NCBI RefSeq assembly: GCF_003206615.1
Contig: NZ_PZJW01000006.1
Coordinates: forward strand, 372,001 to 436,000
Source: Salinicola acroporae
GTDB taxonomy: Bacteria; Pseudomonadota; Gammaproteobacteria; Pseudomonadales; Halomonadaceae
Length of the DNA: 64,000 bases
Direction: 5' to 3'
The notes beneath the pieces were generated by a model, which was not told the origin of the DNA, searched no databases, and saw only the letters and a list, made by a program, of their open reading frames with translations. Below are positions 6,877-17,042 of the stretch, in pieces. The first letter of the stretch is position 1; the number at the start of each line of letters is the position of its first letter. The position numbers were made by a program, and so were the translations under genes.

Positions 6877-8718
6877 ATGCGGCAAGTCAAGGTCCTACGG
6901 ATGGGACTCATTTGTCTGGCGCTGCCCGCCGCGGGCCATGCCTGGGCACTCGGTGTAACGGTCAAGGGATTGAGCGGACCTCCGGCGGAGAATGTGGTCA
7001 ACATCCTGTCCGAGCTCGAGCCCGACAGCCAGGCGACCCGGGCACGTCTGGACGGGGTGGTGAGGAATCGTGCCGAGCAGGCGCTACAGGCCTTTGGCTA
7101 CTACAACGCCAAGCTGGCCACCCATTACCCCGACGCGGACAATCGGCGGGTCGTGATCGATGTCGAGCCGGGCGAGCGTACCAGGATCACCCAGGTCGAC
7201 GTTTCGCTGGAGGGCGACGCCAGGCAGGATGAGGCTTTCGAGAAGGTGATGCGCTCGAACCCGCTCAAGGTCGGCGACCCGCTACTGCATTCTCGTTACG
7301 ACGGTTTCAAGAGCAAGATGTCGACCCTGGCGCTGGAACGCGGCTACTTCAACTCCCGTTTCCGTCAACAACGGATCGAGGTTCGGCCTTGGGAGGAGAG
7401 TGCCCGCATTTTTCTCGATCTCGATAGTGGCCCGCGCTATCGGTTCGGACACGTGCACTTCCAAGGGAGCCAGATCGAACCGCACCGGCTGCAAAACATG
7501 GTTCCCTTCGAGCCTGGCGATCCGTATCTCGCGGGCGACCTCGCCACGCTCAACCAGAACCTCGGCCAGACCGACTGGTTTGCCGGCGTAGCGGTGCGCC
7601 CAAGAGTGAACGAGGAGGCCGCATCCACGGCCCCCAGCCAGTGGTGGAGCGAGTCGACCGGGCGCGACACCACCGCCGACCCGTCCAGCGTGCTCGGCGG
7701 CCCGGGACTAAGCATGGCTCGCGAGTTGACCGATAGCCGGCCCACCGTAGTACCTGTCGATATCGAGCTGACCCCGGCCGACCGCCATCAGTTCGAGGTC
7801 GGTGTCGGCTACGCCACCGACGTGGGTCCGCGGACCCAGTTCTCCTGGACCATGCCCTGGCTCAATCGCTATGGGCACAGCCTGACCAACTCGCTCTATC
7901 TCTCGGCCCCGGAGCAGCGCTTTTCGGGGGAGTACAGGATCCCGCTGGAGAACCCGCTGAGAGACAGCTACCGGGTTCGCTACGGCCTGCAGAATGTCGA
8001 TAACGAGGACACCAAGAGTTTCGAGAGCTCGGTGCAGTTGGCTCGCCACTGGGAGTTTTCCAACGGCTGGATCCAGGATCTCTACTGGCAGACCACCTAC
8101 GAGGATTTCACCCAGGCCGATCAGGACGACGCGGTGCTGCTGCTCTATCCCGGCATCAGCTGGTCGCGAACGCGCAAACGCAACCCGATCTTCCCGAGCT
8201 GGGGCGACAAGCAGGAACTCACCCTGGAATGGTCCGACCCTTCGTGGGGATCGGATGCCCGCTTCGTGCGTACCACCTTCAACTCCCAGTGGGTGCGGAT
8301 GCTCGGCAGCGAGAACCGCTTCGTCGGGCGTATCGGTGGTGGTGCCATGGCGACCAACACCTTCGACAAGATCCCTCCCTCGCTGCGCTTCTTCGCCGGT
8401 GGCGATCAGAGCATACGCGGCTACTCCTACGAGAGCCTGTCACCGGAAAACGACGATGGCGAGCTGCTTGGCGGGCAGCACATGCTGACCAGCAGCATCG
8501 AGTATCAACGCCATCTGACCGGCAATTTCTGGAGCGCGACCTTCGTCGACACCGGCAACGCCTTCGACGAGTGGTGGCCCGATGAACTCAAGACCGGCGC
8601 CGGCGTCGGCGTGCGCTGGATTTCACCCGTTGGGCCGATCCGTTTCGATATCGCCCACCCGTTTGACGACGAGGAGGACTCTTGGCGTCTTCATTTCTCC
8701 ATCGGACCGGAGTTCTGA
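6877..8718 (+). CDS. tamA: TamA, outer-membrane assembly factor (Omp85 family)
   Basis: TamA is the outer-membrane barrel of the translocation and assembly module. The 613-residue sequence begins with a signal peptide (MRQVKVLRMGLICLALPAAGHAWA, hydrophobic core 7-20), followed by POTRA-like domains (VVIDVEPGERTRI; GPRYRFGHVHFQG) and a C-terminal Omp85 barrel from about residue 300. The barrel contains FFAGGDQSIRGYSYESLSP, the conserved RGY lid motif, and ends in LHFSIGPEF with a terminal Phe as expected for outer-membrane insertion. GGAGG precedes the ATG. The end of tamA overlaps the tamB start by 37 bp and encodes its ribosome-binding site. Confidence 0.93.
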   Translation: MRQVKVLRMGLICLALPAAGHAWALGVTVKGLSGPPAENVVNILSELEPDSQATRARLDGVVRNRAEQALQAFGYYNAKLATHYPDADNRRVVIDVEPGERTRITQVDVSLEGDARQDEAFEKVMRSNPLKVGDPLLHSRYDGFKSKMSTLALERGYFNSRFRQQRIEVRPWEESARIFLDLDSGPRYRFGHVHFQGSQIEPHRLQNMVPFEPGDPYLAGDLATLNQNLGQTDWFAGVAVRPRVNEEAASTAPSQWWSESTGRDTTADPSSVLGGPGLSMARELTDSRPTVVPVDIELTPADRHQFEVGVGYATDVGPRTQFSWTMPWLNRYGHSLTNSLYLSAPEQRFSGEYRIPLENPLRDSYRVRYGLQNVDNEDTKSFESSVQLARHWEFSNGWIQDLYWQTTYEDFTQADQDDAVLLLYPGISWSRTRKRNPIFPSWGDKQELTLEWSDPSWGSDARFVRTTFNSQWVRMLGSENRFVGRIGGGAMATNTFDKIPPSLRFFAGGDQSIRGYSYESLSPENDDGELLGGQHMLTSSIEYQRHLTGNFWSATFVDTGNAFDEWWPDELKTGAGVGVRWISPVGPIRFDIAHPFDDEEDSWRLHFSIGPEF

Positions 8719-11700
8719 TTCGGCTACTGCTGTTCCTGATCCTGTGGCTGCTGGGTCTGGTTCTGACGCTGGCCGGGCTGGGATTGTCCCCCTGGGGTAG
8801 CCAATGGCTGTTCGAGCAGGCCCAGTCTCGAGGCTGGGTCGAGGCACAACATTTCGAAGGTGCGCCGCTCGATGAGCTGACCATCGAAGGTCTGCGCCTG
8901 TCTGCCGGCGCACTGGACCTGTCCGTGGATCATTTCCACCTGGCCTGGGCGGATGACTGCCTGCTCAAGGGGCGGGTCTGCCTGGATGATCTTGCGATCA
9001 CGGGGGCGCGAATTCGACTGGACGAGAGCGCATCGCAGCCGCCCCCCGAGCCGGAAGCGGCCGAAGGGGGTGGCATGCCGTCGATCTCCGTGCCGCTGCC
9101 CATCGAGATTCGCCAGGTGCGCCTGGACGATGTCGGCATTCAGCTCGCCGACGGTACCAACGTGCACTGGGATCATTTCCAGACCGGTGCCGAGATGGCC
9201 GGCAATCACCTGAAACTGCTGCCAACGACCCTGGAGCGGACTCGCATTGCACTTCCCGAGACGCCGGGCCGGGCGCTGGCAATGCCCGACCTGGGCAGCG
9301 GCGTCTTGAGCCCGGATGCCATCGATCTGTCGGTCGCCATCAACACGGCCAATGGCGAGGGCGGCAATGACGGCAAGGCCAAGGTCTCCACGCCGCTGAC
9401 GGATGCCGCAGCGCTGGCCGCCGTCCCCGATACCCCGGTCGCCATCGCGCTGACGCCAATGACCCTGGCGGCGGCGGCCAACGTCGCCGACGGCAGTGCC
9501 GAGCGGACCGATGCGCGGGTCCAGCGTATCGAGCAGAGTCTCGGGGAGATCCGGGATCGGTTGCCCGATATCCAGCTGCCGCTGGAGGTCGAGATACCGG
9601 ATCTGACGGTCAGCGACCTGCGGCTCGAAGGGCCGAGCCCGCAGCGCCTCGACCGGTTGACGCTGTCGGCCTCCGCGGTCGACCGCCGGATCGAGATTCG
9701 CCGGTTGATGGTGGAGGCGCCCGATGGCCACGCCGAACTCACCGCCAGTGCCGAGCTACAGGGGGACGTTCCGCTCTCGCTGTCGCTGCAGGGGCGCGTT
9801 ACCCGAGCACCGGTCTATGGCCAGACACTATCGCTTGACGCCAACGGTACCCTGGCCGACCTGGATATCCGGCTACGCACGGCCGGCAACGCCGAGGCGG
9901 CGGTCGATGGGCGACTCCAGGCGTTCGCGCCAGGGTTGCCGTTTTCGGTGGACGTCAACGCCGGGCGGCTGCGCTGGCCGTTGGCCGCGCGGCCTTTCGC
10001 GCCGCTCACCGACGTGGAAGGCGGGCTCGATGAGGTCGCGATCCTGAGTGCCCGCGAGCTGCACGGCATCAAGGAGATCGAGCAGCCCCCCGCGCAGTAC
10101 CAGCTTGACCACCTGACGCTGGCTGTCGAGGGCCGACTCGACGACTACCGCGCCAGCGTCGATCTCGCTGGTCAGGGCCAGGGGCTGCCCCCGGTGACAC
10201 TAAGTGTCGCCGGCGAAGGGGACCTCGATCACTTCCGCTGGCAACCGATGCGGTTGGCAGCCGAGGGCGGCCAGCTCAACAGCCAGGGCACGTTACGCTG
10301 GACCCCGGCTCTCTCGGCCAGCGTGAACCTGGATTTCAAGCAGCTTCCGCTGGAGGCGTTCACCCAGGCCGTGACGGGGCAATTGAACGGCCAGGCCCGT
10401 GCGGCCTTCGCCATGCGCGACGACGGCGGCTGGCAGCTATCGGTGCCGCAACTGGCGATCGATGGCCGGCTGCAGCAGCGCGCACTCAAGCTGAATGCGC
10501 GCCTCGACGGCAACAGTGATAACCAGTGGAACATCCGGGCACTCGACTTTCGCCAGGGTGACAATCGCGTGACCGCCAGCGGTCGCGTCGACGATCATCT
10601 CGCGATCGATGGCCGGATCGATGCGCCGGCGTTGGGCACGATTTTGCCGGACCTCTCGGGCGCGCTGCGCGGCCAGTTCCAAGGGCGCGGCACGCTGGCG
10701 AGGCCGCAGATCGCGGTCGACCTGCAAGGCAGCAATGTGGGATACGCGGAGAACCGTCTCGAGCAGTTGGTGCTGAAGGCCAACTCCGCCGGTACGCAGG
10801 ACCCGCAGTTCGACGTCAACTTGAACGCCAGCGGCGTCCAGGCCGGCGGACAGCAACTTCGGAGCGTCGATCTGGACCTCCAGGGGCGACTGTCGCGACA
10901 TCAACTGGCACTCGACGTCAGTGGCGGCGAGGGCCTGCCGGTCTCGCAGGCCTCGGTGAGATTGCAGGGCGGCCTGGACAGCGCGTTCCAGAACTATCGG
11001 GGGGCATTCTCCCGGCTCTCGGCATCGACCGACTACGGCGACATCGCCCTGCGCGACTCGCTGGACTTCAGCGCCAACCTGACCAACGCCAGTGCGACGA
11101 TCTCGCCGTTCTGTCTCGATCGCCACCAGGGCGGCGCGCTCTGCCTGACCGAGCGCATGAACGCGTCGGCCGCGCAGGGACGCGCTGCGCTCTCGATCGA
11201 TGACGTCCCGATGGCGCTGCTCGACGATTTCATGCCGAGCGGGTGGCAAGTCGATGGCCAGACCGGCGGTAACGTGGTTGCCAGCTGGTCACGCGGCGGT
11301 CAGGCCTGGGCCGCCACGGCCGATATCGATAGCCGCATCGATGTCAGCGGTGTCGACGCGAGGGGGGCGCCCTGGCAGGTGCCGGCGGCGACGATCTCCC
11401 TGTCACTGGACGCCGACCAGCAGCGCGCCCAGACGCAACTCGACCTTCAGTTGGAGGATGCCGGAAAGGTGCAGCTGCAGGCCCGGATCGACGACCCGGC
11501 GGGGCAAGGCAACCTGCAGGGGCGCCTGCAGATGAGCGATCTTCGTTTCAGCCCCTATCGGCCACTGATATCCGGGATCGACCAGTTGGAAGGTGCCATC
11601 AATGGCGACGTTTCGCTGGGAGGTAAGGTGGCGATGCCGGCCTTGAATGGCAACGTCACGATCGACGGCGTCAGGGTCAGGGGGGGTGTGTCTCCGGTGG

Positions 11701-12860
11701 CGGTGACCGATGGCCAACTGACGCTGGCACTGCAGGGCCAGTCATCGACACTGCAGGGGTTCGTCCAGAGTGAGGATGGTCGGCTTGACCTGACCGGGGA
11801 TGCCAACTGGCAGCAGCCCGACGAGTGGAGAGCCAATGTCGATATCGATGGCACCCAGGCCCCGCTCATGGTCGCGATGCCGGCCTACGGGCGTCTGCGG
11901 ATAGCGCCGGACCTGCAGATCCGGGCGATGCCGCAGCGCCTGCAGGTCCGGGGCGACGTGAGTGTGCCTTGGGCCCGCCTGGAGATTGGCCAGATTCCCT
12001 CGTCCGCCCAGGCGCCCAGCAGCGACACCGTCGTGATTACCGAAGAGGAGGACCGCCAGCAGCAGGCTGCCGCCGCCGCTCGTCAGAACGACGAGGGCGC
12101 CGGCACCGCCCAGGCCCTGGCCGATGCAGGGATGCAGCTCGACGTTCGCGTCAATCTGCACCTGGGGCCCGACATGAAGCTGGAGGCCTATGGGCTGGAA
12201 GCCGGCCTGCGGGGCGAACTTCAGGTTCGCCAGGGCACCGGCCCGGTTCAATTGTATGGCGACGTGAACCTGGTCGATGGCACCTACACCTCCTTCGGCC
12301 AGGATCTCATCATCCGGCAGGGGCAGGTGCTGTTCAGCGGACCGGCGTCGCAGCCCAGCCTGCAGTTCGAAGCCATTCGCAACCCGGACACCACCGAAGA
12401 CGATGTGATCGCGGGCTTGCGGGTGACGGGCTCCGCTTCCGCGCCGCGCCTGACGATCTTCTCCGAGCCGGCGATGACCGAGAGTCGGGCGCTCTCCTAC
12501 ATCTTGAGAGGCCGGGCACCCGAGGACTCGGGTAGTGGAGACGACGCCCTGACCTCGGCGCTGATCGGACTCTCGCTCTCGCAGACCGGCAGCGCGGTGG
12601 GCCAGGTAGGCCAGGCGTTCGGCGTTCAGGACCTGAGCCTCGAAGCCTCGGGATCGGGCGATGACAGCCAGGTCGTGGTCAGCGGCTACGTCTTCGACGA
12701 CTTGAAGGTAAGCTATGGTGTCGGCATATTCTCTCCCATTGCCGAGCTGACCCTGCGTTACCGCCTGATCCAGAATCTGTACCTGCAGGCCGTTTCCGGG
12801 GCGGCGCAGGCCGTCGATCTGATCTACACCTTTAGCCTGGGTCGCGCCAACAGCCGCTGA
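8682..12860 (+). CDS. tamB: TamB, translocation and assembly module inner-membrane component
   Basis: TamB is a very long periplasm-spanning protein that partners TamA and is linked to outer-membrane protein assembly and lipid transport. The 1392-residue product has an N-terminal membrane anchor ([22 protein letters not shown]), a long AsmA-like beta-repeat body and the DUF490 C-terminus ([41 protein letters not shown]). A TTG at 8682 is the likely start: it follows GAGGAGGA at 8671-8678 inside tamA and places the anchor correctly, and no ATG lies nearby. The tamA-tamB overlap suggests coupled translation. The length is close to the E. coli protein (about 1260) with extra repeat material. Confidence 0.93.
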   Translation: MASSFLHRTGVLIRLLLFLILWLLGLVLTLAGLGLSPWGSQWLFEQAQSRGWVEAQHFEGAPLDELTIEGLRLSAGALDLSVDHFHLAWADDCLLKGRVCLDDLAITGARIRLDESASQPPPEPEAAEGGGMPSISVPLPIEIRQVRLDDVGIQLADGTNVHWDHFQTGAEMAGNHLKLLPTTLERTRIALPETPGRALAMPDLGSGVLSPDAIDLSVAINTANGEGGNDGKAKVSTPLTDAAALAAVPDTPVAIALTPMTLAAAANVADGSAERTDARVQRIEQSLGEIRDRLPDIQLPLEVEIPDLTVSDLRLEGPSPQRLDRLTLSASAVDRRIEIRRLMVEAPDGHAELTASAELQGDVPLSLSLQGRVTRAPVYGQTLSLDANGTLADLDIRLRTAGNAEAAVDGRLQAFAPGLPFSVDVNAGRLRWPLAARPFAPLTDVEGGLDEVAILSARELHGIKEIEQPPAQYQLDHLTLAVEGRLDDYRASVDLAGQGQGLPPVTLSVAGEGDLDHFRWQPMRLAAEGGQLNSQGTLRWTPALSASVNLDFKQLPLEAFTQAVTGQLNGQARAAFAMRDDGGWQLSVPQLAIDGRLQQRALKLNARLDGNSDNQWNIRALDFRQGDNRVTASGRVDDHLAIDGRIDAPALGTILPDLSGALRGQFQGRGTLARPQIAVDLQGSNVGYAENRLEQLVLKANSAGTQDPQFDVNLNASGVQAGGQQLRSVDLDLQGRLSRHQLALDVSGGEGLPVSQASVRLQGGLDSAFQNYRGAFSRLSASTDYGDIALRDSLDFSANLTNASATISPFCLDRHQGGALCLTERMNASAAQGRAALSIDDVPMALLDDFMPSGWQVDGQTGGNVVASWSRGGQAWAATADIDSRIDVSGVDARGAPWQVPAATISLSLDADQQRAQTQLDLQLEDAGKVQLQARIDDPAGQGNLQGRLQMSDLRFSPYRPLISGIDQLEGAINGDVSLGGKVAMPALNGNVTIDGVRVRGGVSPVAVTDGQLTLALQGQSSTLQGFVQSEDGRLDLTGDANWQQPDEWRANVDIDGTQAPLMVAMPAYGRLRIAPDLQIRAMPQRLQVRGDVSVPWARLEIGQIPSSAQAPSSDTVVITEEEDRQQQAAAAARQNDEGAGTAQALADAGMQLDVRVNLHLGPDMKLEAYGLEAGLRGELQVRQGTGPVQLYGDVNLVDGTYTSFGQDLIIRQGQVLFSGPASQPSLQFEAIRNPDTTEDDVIAGLRVTGSASAPRLTIFSEPAMTESRALSYILRGRAPEDSGSGDDALTSALIGLSLSQTGSAVGQVGQAFGVQDLSLEASGSGDDSQVVVSGYVFDDLKVSYGVGIFSPIAELTLRYRLIQNLYLQAVSGAAQAVDLIYTFSLGRANSR

Positions 12861-12878
12861 CCCGCTCAATCGACACTT

Positions 12879-12905
12879 CCGGCGTGCGCCCTCAGCGCAC
12901 GCCGG
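12879..12905. terminator. Hairpin between tamB and msrA
   Basis: CCGGCGTGCGC (12879-12889) and GCGCACGCCGG (12895-12905) form a perfect 11-bp stem with a 5-base loop. No T-run follows, so termination is plausible but not shown. It ends 24 bp before the msrA start. Confidence 0.5.
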
Positions 12906-12928
12906 CCTCGATCATTCGGAGGCAAGCC

Positions 12929-13567
12929 ATGTTTCAACGACGTTCCGATTCACTGCCGACCGCGGAGACGGCGCTGCCGGGCCGCGATACCCCCCTCGAG
13001 ATCAGCGGAAAACATCTGCTGACAGGCGCCTCGATGTTGCCGCCTTTCCCGGCCGGCACCGAACAGATCGTGCTGGGGCTCGGATGCTTCTGGGGCGCCG
13101 AGCGGCTGTTCTGGGAACTGGATGGCGTGACCGTCACCGCGGTGGGCTACGCCGGCGGCATCACCCCCAATCCGACCTACGAAGAGACCTGTACCGGGAA
13201 GACCGGGCATGCCGAGGTCGTAATGGTCGTCTACGATCCGGCACGGATCACCCTCGAGTCGCTGCTGGGCACGTTCTGGGAGGCCCATGATCCGACCCAG
13301 GGCATGCGTCAGGGCAACGATCTCGGCACCCAGTACCGTTCGGCGATCTACTCCACCAACGAGTCGCAGCGGGCGACCGCGGAGCAGAGCCGAGACGAAT
13401 ACCAGGCGGCGCTGCGGTCGCAGGGGCTCGGAACGATCACCACCGAGATCCGACCGCTGGAGACGTTCTACTATGCCGAGGAGTATCACCAGCAGTATCT
13501 GGCCAAGAACCCCAATGGCTATTGCGGCCTGAAGGGGACCGGGGTCAGTTGCCCGATCCCGGCTTGA
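12929..13567 (+). CDS. msrA: Peptide-methionine (S)-S-oxide reductase MsrA
   Basis: MsrA repairs oxidised methionine in proteins. The 212-residue product (the same length as E. coli MsrA) has the catalytic GCFWG motif with Cys53, the VGYAGG and TGHAEVV blocks, and two C-terminal resolving cysteines, Cys199 and Cys208 ([12 protein letters not shown]). The start at 12929 follows CGGAGGCAAGCC at proper distance; a possible in-frame start at 12884 lies inside the preceding hairpin and has no such site. It stands alone after tamB and faces the yheT gene. Confidence 0.95.
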   Translation: MFQRRSDSLPTAETALPGRDTPLEISGKHLLTGASMLPPFPAGTEQIVLGLGCFWGAERLFWELDGVTVTAVGYAGGITPNPTYEETCTGKTGHAEVVMVVYDPARITLESLLGTFWEAHDPTQGMRQGNDLGTQYRSAIYSTNESQRATAEQSRDEYQAALRSQGLGTITTEIRPLETFYYAEEYHQQYLAKNPNGYCGLKGTGVSCPIPA

Positions 13568-13615
13568 TCGGGACCGGGCGCCAGCGCCAGCCTTCGGCGC
13601 CGCTATTCACCCGGT

Positions 13616-14644
13616 CTACGGGTAGGGCAGGTGAGAGGGCGCCGCCCGTGCGAGCTGGCGTGGCGCCCACTGACGCAATTGCCCCTCGATGCGGCGCGTC
13701 AACCAGGAGCGAAGGCGTCCACCGCGTCGCTCCACGTAACCGACATGTCCGCCATGGCGGGCGATCTCGACCCGGATCGATGGCGAGGGTGGCGGTAGTC
13801 GCGAGAACAGGTCCGCCGGCATGAATGGGTCGTCTGCCGCATGCAGGATCAACGTCGGCAGCTCGATCTCGCCCAGCAGCGGGCCCGCCGATGCCCGGCG
13901 GTAGTAGTCGCTCGCGGAACGAAATCCATGCAGCGGGGCGGTAACGTCATTGTCGTAGGCCCAGAAACTGTTCAGTCGACGGATCTGGCCCGCGTTGATC
14001 TTGAGCGGCAGCGGCGTCGTCTGCAGTCGGGTCAGTACCTTGTGCTTGAGCTGGCGCAGTAGATAGCGTTGATAGAGACGGGAGATGCCGCGGTTGAGGG
14101 TGTCCGCGCTCGCCGCCAGATCCAGCGGCGCATTGATTGCGATGGCCCCTGCCAGCGGCAGGCCGTCGCCGCCCTGTTCGGCGACCAGTTTCAGCAACAT
14201 ATTGGCGCCCAGCGAAACGCCGGCGGCCACCATCAGCGCTTGGGGATAGCGCTGTGCCAGTTGCCCCACGATCCAGTAGGCATCAGCGGTATCGCCCGAA
14301 TGGTAGGCCCGCGGCAGCCGATTGGGTGTCTGACCGCAACCGCGAAAATGCATCAGCACGGCGCGCCATCCCATTGCCGCCGCCGCGTGGAGCAGTTCGC
14401 GGGCATAGGGCGAGTCGAAGGATCCCTCCAGGCCGTGAAACAGCAGGAATATCGGGGCATCGTCTCGCGGCGGGGCCGGTCGGGCCCAGGCCAGCTCCAC
14501 GAAATCGCCATCCGGCAGATCGACGATTTCGGTCTCGCGCGCCAGCGTCTGCCCGGGCAGGATCCGGGGCAGCAGCGTCTGGATGTGGGCGTTTCGCAAT
14601 CCCGCCGGCGCCCGGAAGTCAGCCGCTACGATCGTGCTTGCCAT
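13616..14644 (-). CDS. yheT: YheT-family alpha/beta hydrolase
   Basis: This 342-residue alpha/beta hydrolase matches the YheT/ABHD1-3 family, cytoplasmic esterases of unclear substrate. Visible features are the GLRNAHIQTLLPRI opening, the HGLEGSFDSPYA oxyanion region, the nucleophile elbow GVSLGAN (GxSxG), a late Asp in HAADDPFMPADLF and a His in RHGGHVGYV. It is the last gene of a minus-strand run, 7 bp after pepQ, and may be cotranscribed with it. Nothing ties it functionally to the peptide genes beyond position. Confidence 0.85.
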   Translation of the reverse strand: MASTIVAADFRAPAGLRNAHIQTLLPRILPGQTLARETEIVDLPDGDFVELAWARPAPPRDDAPIFLLFHGLEGSFDSPYARELLHAAAAMGWRAVLMHFRGCGQTPNRLPRAYHSGDTADAYWIVGQLAQRYPQALMVAAGVSLGANMLLKLVAEQGGDGLPLAGAIAINAPLDLAASADTLNRGISRLYQRYLLRQLKHKVLTRLQTTPLPLKINAGQIRRLNSFWAYDNDVTAPLHGFRSASDYYRRASAGPLLGEIELPTLILHAADDPFMPADLFSRLPPPSPSIRVEIARHGGHVGYVERRGGRLRSWLTRRIEGQLRQWAPRQLARAAPSHLPYP

Positions 14645-14651
14645 GGCGAGC

Positions 14652-15989
14652 TCAGCCCTCGACGACGGGTTTGCCCTGGGTCAGGTTGTCGTGACCATCG
14701 GCAGTGATGATCACATTGTCCTCGATACGGATGCCGCCATGATCCTGCAGGCGATCGATGGCCGACCAGTCGACCGCATCTCGCTGGGCGCCATGCCGGA
14801 ACGGCTCCAGCAGCATCGGGATCACGTAGAGCCCGGGCTCGATGGTCACGACCATGCCGGTGTCGAGCGTTCGTGTCAGGCGCAGGGCGGGATCCTCCGC
14901 CGGTGGTGGTAGCGACGTTCCCCGGTCATCGCTCTGGCGCCCAGCCACGTCGTGGACCTGAATCCCCAGGCTGTGCCCCAGTCCATGGGGGCAGAACGCC
15001 CGGGTCAGTCCGCACGCTATCGCCGCTTCGGCGCTAACTGTTACCAGCCTTGTCTCCACCAGCAGCTCGGCCAGATGACGATGCATCTCCCGATGTAGAT
15101 CGACGAACGCCAGGCCTGGAGAGAGGCGGGCAATGAGGCGCTGTTGATAGTCGATGACGCCCTCGACGAGGCGCTCGAATAGTGGGTCGGCGTGGGCGGA
15201 TGCCCAGGTACGGGTGATATCCGCCGCGTAACCGGCATGGGCGTGTCCTGCGTCGACCAGCAGCGACCGCGGCACGTCGGGGGCTTCCAGGTCGTAGTGC
15301 TGATAGTGGAGGGTACCGGCGTGGTGATTGATGCCAATGATGTTCTGGTAGGGGAGCTGGGATTCGCGCTGACGGGTCGCGGCAAGGTAGGCGAGCTGGA
15401 CGTCGAGCTCGCCGGCGCCATCGGCGAAGGCAGCGCGGGCCGCCTCATGGCCCGCCAAGGCCCACTGGTTGGCGACGAACAGGCAGTGGCGCTCGTGATC
15501 GTCCTTGCGCATGCGGAGGTCATCCAGTGCCGCCAGCAGTGCCGGTGGGTTGAGTTCGGCGCCCAGTGGCATCGCCGAGGCATCCAGATTGCCGATCACC
15601 GCCAGTCGCCGCGCGGAAATCTGGCGTGGCGGCGGCCAGCCGGTGTCACGTAACGGCTCCAGCGTCATCATCTGCGCCAGCACGCCCGTCGGCGCTGGCG
15701 TCGAGAGATGCCAGAAGTCCGCCGGGGCGTAGTAATACCAGCGGGGCTTGCTGCCTGGCTGGATCAACAGCCAGTCATGCTGGTGGTGGCTCGCGCCGGT
15801 CCAGTGGACGAAGTGTCCATAGCTCCTGAAGGACGTCTCTTGATCGTCGGCAAAATGAACGCCGGCATGGCCACTGTAGATGAGCACGGCGTCGAACCCC
15901 TGGGTGGCCAGGATATTGGCGTAGGCAGCCTCCAGGCGTTCCAGATGGGCGCGTTGGCGCGTCTCGGCGCTAGCGGTTTGAGAGCTCAT
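14652..15989 (-). CDS. pepQ: Xaa-Pro dipeptidase (prolidase) PepQ
   Basis: PepQ hydrolyses dipeptides with C-terminal proline and some organophosphate-like esters, using two metal ions in a pita-bread fold. The 445-residue length equals E. coli PepQ (443). The C-terminal half carries the metal ligands: LLVDAGHAHAGYAADITRTW (two Asp), FCPHGLGHSLGIQVHD (His), VVTIEPGLY (Glu) and GGIRIEDNVI (Glu). Its ATG overlaps the LysR-regulator stop by 4 bp, so the two are coupled. Together with the dipeptide importer upstream this forms a peptide uptake and cleavage set. Confidence 0.92.
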   Translation of the reverse strand: MSSQTASAETRQRAHLERLEAAYANILATQGFDAVLIYSGHAGVHFADDQETSFRSYGHFVHWTGASHHQHDWLLIQPGSKPRWYYYAPADFWHLSTPAPTGVLAQMMTLEPLRDTGWPPPRQISARRLAVIGNLDASAMPLGAELNPPALLAALDDLRMRKDDHERHCLFVANQWALAGHEAARAAFADGAGELDVQLAYLAATRQRESQLPYQNIIGINHHAGTLHYQHYDLEAPDVPRSLLVDAGHAHAGYAADITRTWASAHADPLFERLVEGVIDYQQRLIARLSPGLAFVDLHREMHRHLAELLVETRLVTVSAEAAIACGLTRAFCPHGLGHSLGIQVHDVAGRQSDDRGTSLPPPAEDPALRLTRTLDTGMVVTIEPGLYVIPMLLEPFRHGAQRDAVDWSAIDRLQDHGGIRIEDNVIITADGHDNLTQGKPVVEG

Positions 15990-16924
15990 GGCGCGTATCC
16001 TGTCGTTGACGTTGCGGTCGAGCCGGTGGCGAGCTGCTGCAGCAGCCCCGGCAGTGAGGGGTGTCGGCTATCGTGACGAAAATAGAGGCGCAGCGACAGC
16101 GGCACATCCCAGCGCTGATCGCCGGCCCGAGTCAGCTCGCCGGCCTCGAGTAGGTGGCGAACCGTGCGCCAGGGTAGCCATCCGAGCCCATAGCCTTGCT
16201 GTACCAGTTCGCGAATGTTGGATGTCTGGATGTTCTCGTTGAGCGTGGCCAGGTGGACTTCCTGTCGCGAACGTCCCCAATGTGCCTGCAGCGCCGCCGC
16301 AATCAGACCGCTAGGGTGGTAGGCGATATGCGGTACCGGCTCACGCTTGCTGCCCGGCAGCATGAAGCGCGGTTGGCCGTCGAGATTGGCCAGGCTGACG
16401 GGCACGAGGCGCTCTTCGCCGATCTCGAGATAGCGTACGCCGCCGAGGTCGAGCTCCAGCGCCGTACGGCCCTCCGGCCAGTAGCACAGCGCCAGATCCA
16501 CCTCGCCGCGTTCGAGCGCCTGGAAATATTCCCCGATCAACCAGCTCGTGGCTCGCAGATACGGTTCCACTTGGGCATGAAGGGCATGCGCCTCCAGCCA
16601 GCCCGGGACGAAATGCGTGATCAGGCTCTGCGGCGCAGCAAGCTTGACGCGGCGTGCGTCTTCATGGCCGAGGTTCTTCAGTCGCTCCCGTGTCACCCGC
16701 ACCCGCTCGGTGATCTGCTGGCACAGGATCAGGAACTCCTCGCCGGCCGGGGTCAGACTGAGCGGCAGCGTCTGGCGGTTGATCAGCGTGGTCCCCATCG
16801 ACTCCTCGAGCAGTTTGATGCGTCGCGAGAAGGTCGGCTGGGTGACGTTCTGCTGATCGGCAGCGCGGGAGAAATGACGCGTTTCGGCCAGGACGATGAA
16901 ATCCTCTAGCCAACGTAGTTCCAT
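15986..16924 (-). CDS. LysR-family transcriptional regulator
   Basis: This 312-residue LysR-type regulator has an N-terminal winged helix-turn-helix (ELRWLEDFIVLAETRHFS, then NVTQPTFSRRIKLLEESMG) and a periplasmic-binding-protein-like effector domain. The start region resembles YjiE/HypT-like members, but I cannot assign the effector. It lies between the dipeptide ABC operon (118 bp upstream) and pepQ (4-bp overlap) on the same strand. This makes it a likely regulator of the peptide genes, although LysR genes are more often divergent from their targets. Confidence 0.88.
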   Translation of the reverse strand: MELRWLEDFIVLAETRHFSRAADQQNVTQPTFSRRIKLLEESMGTTLINRQTLPLSLTPAGEEFLILCQQITERVRVTRERLKNLGHEDARRVKLAAPQSLITHFVPGWLEAHALHAQVEPYLRATSWLIGEYFQALERGEVDLALCYWPEGRTALELDLGGVRYLEIGEERLVPVSLANLDGQPRFMLPGSKREPVPHIAYHPSGLIAAALQAHWGRSRQEVHLATLNENIQTSNIRELVQQGYGLGWLPWRTVRHLLEAGELTRAGDQRWDVPLSLRLYFRHDSRHPSLPGLLQQLATGSTATSTTGYAP

Positions 16925-17042
16925 GGCTTTCTCTATCGTGGATCCTGCTGTTGCGAGGCATCGGGCGGCGAGTTGCTGTCGCGTAGCGTCGATCCGGGAC
17001 AGCCTACCCGATGGGCCCGAGGCCGCCTATTGGGGACCACCA

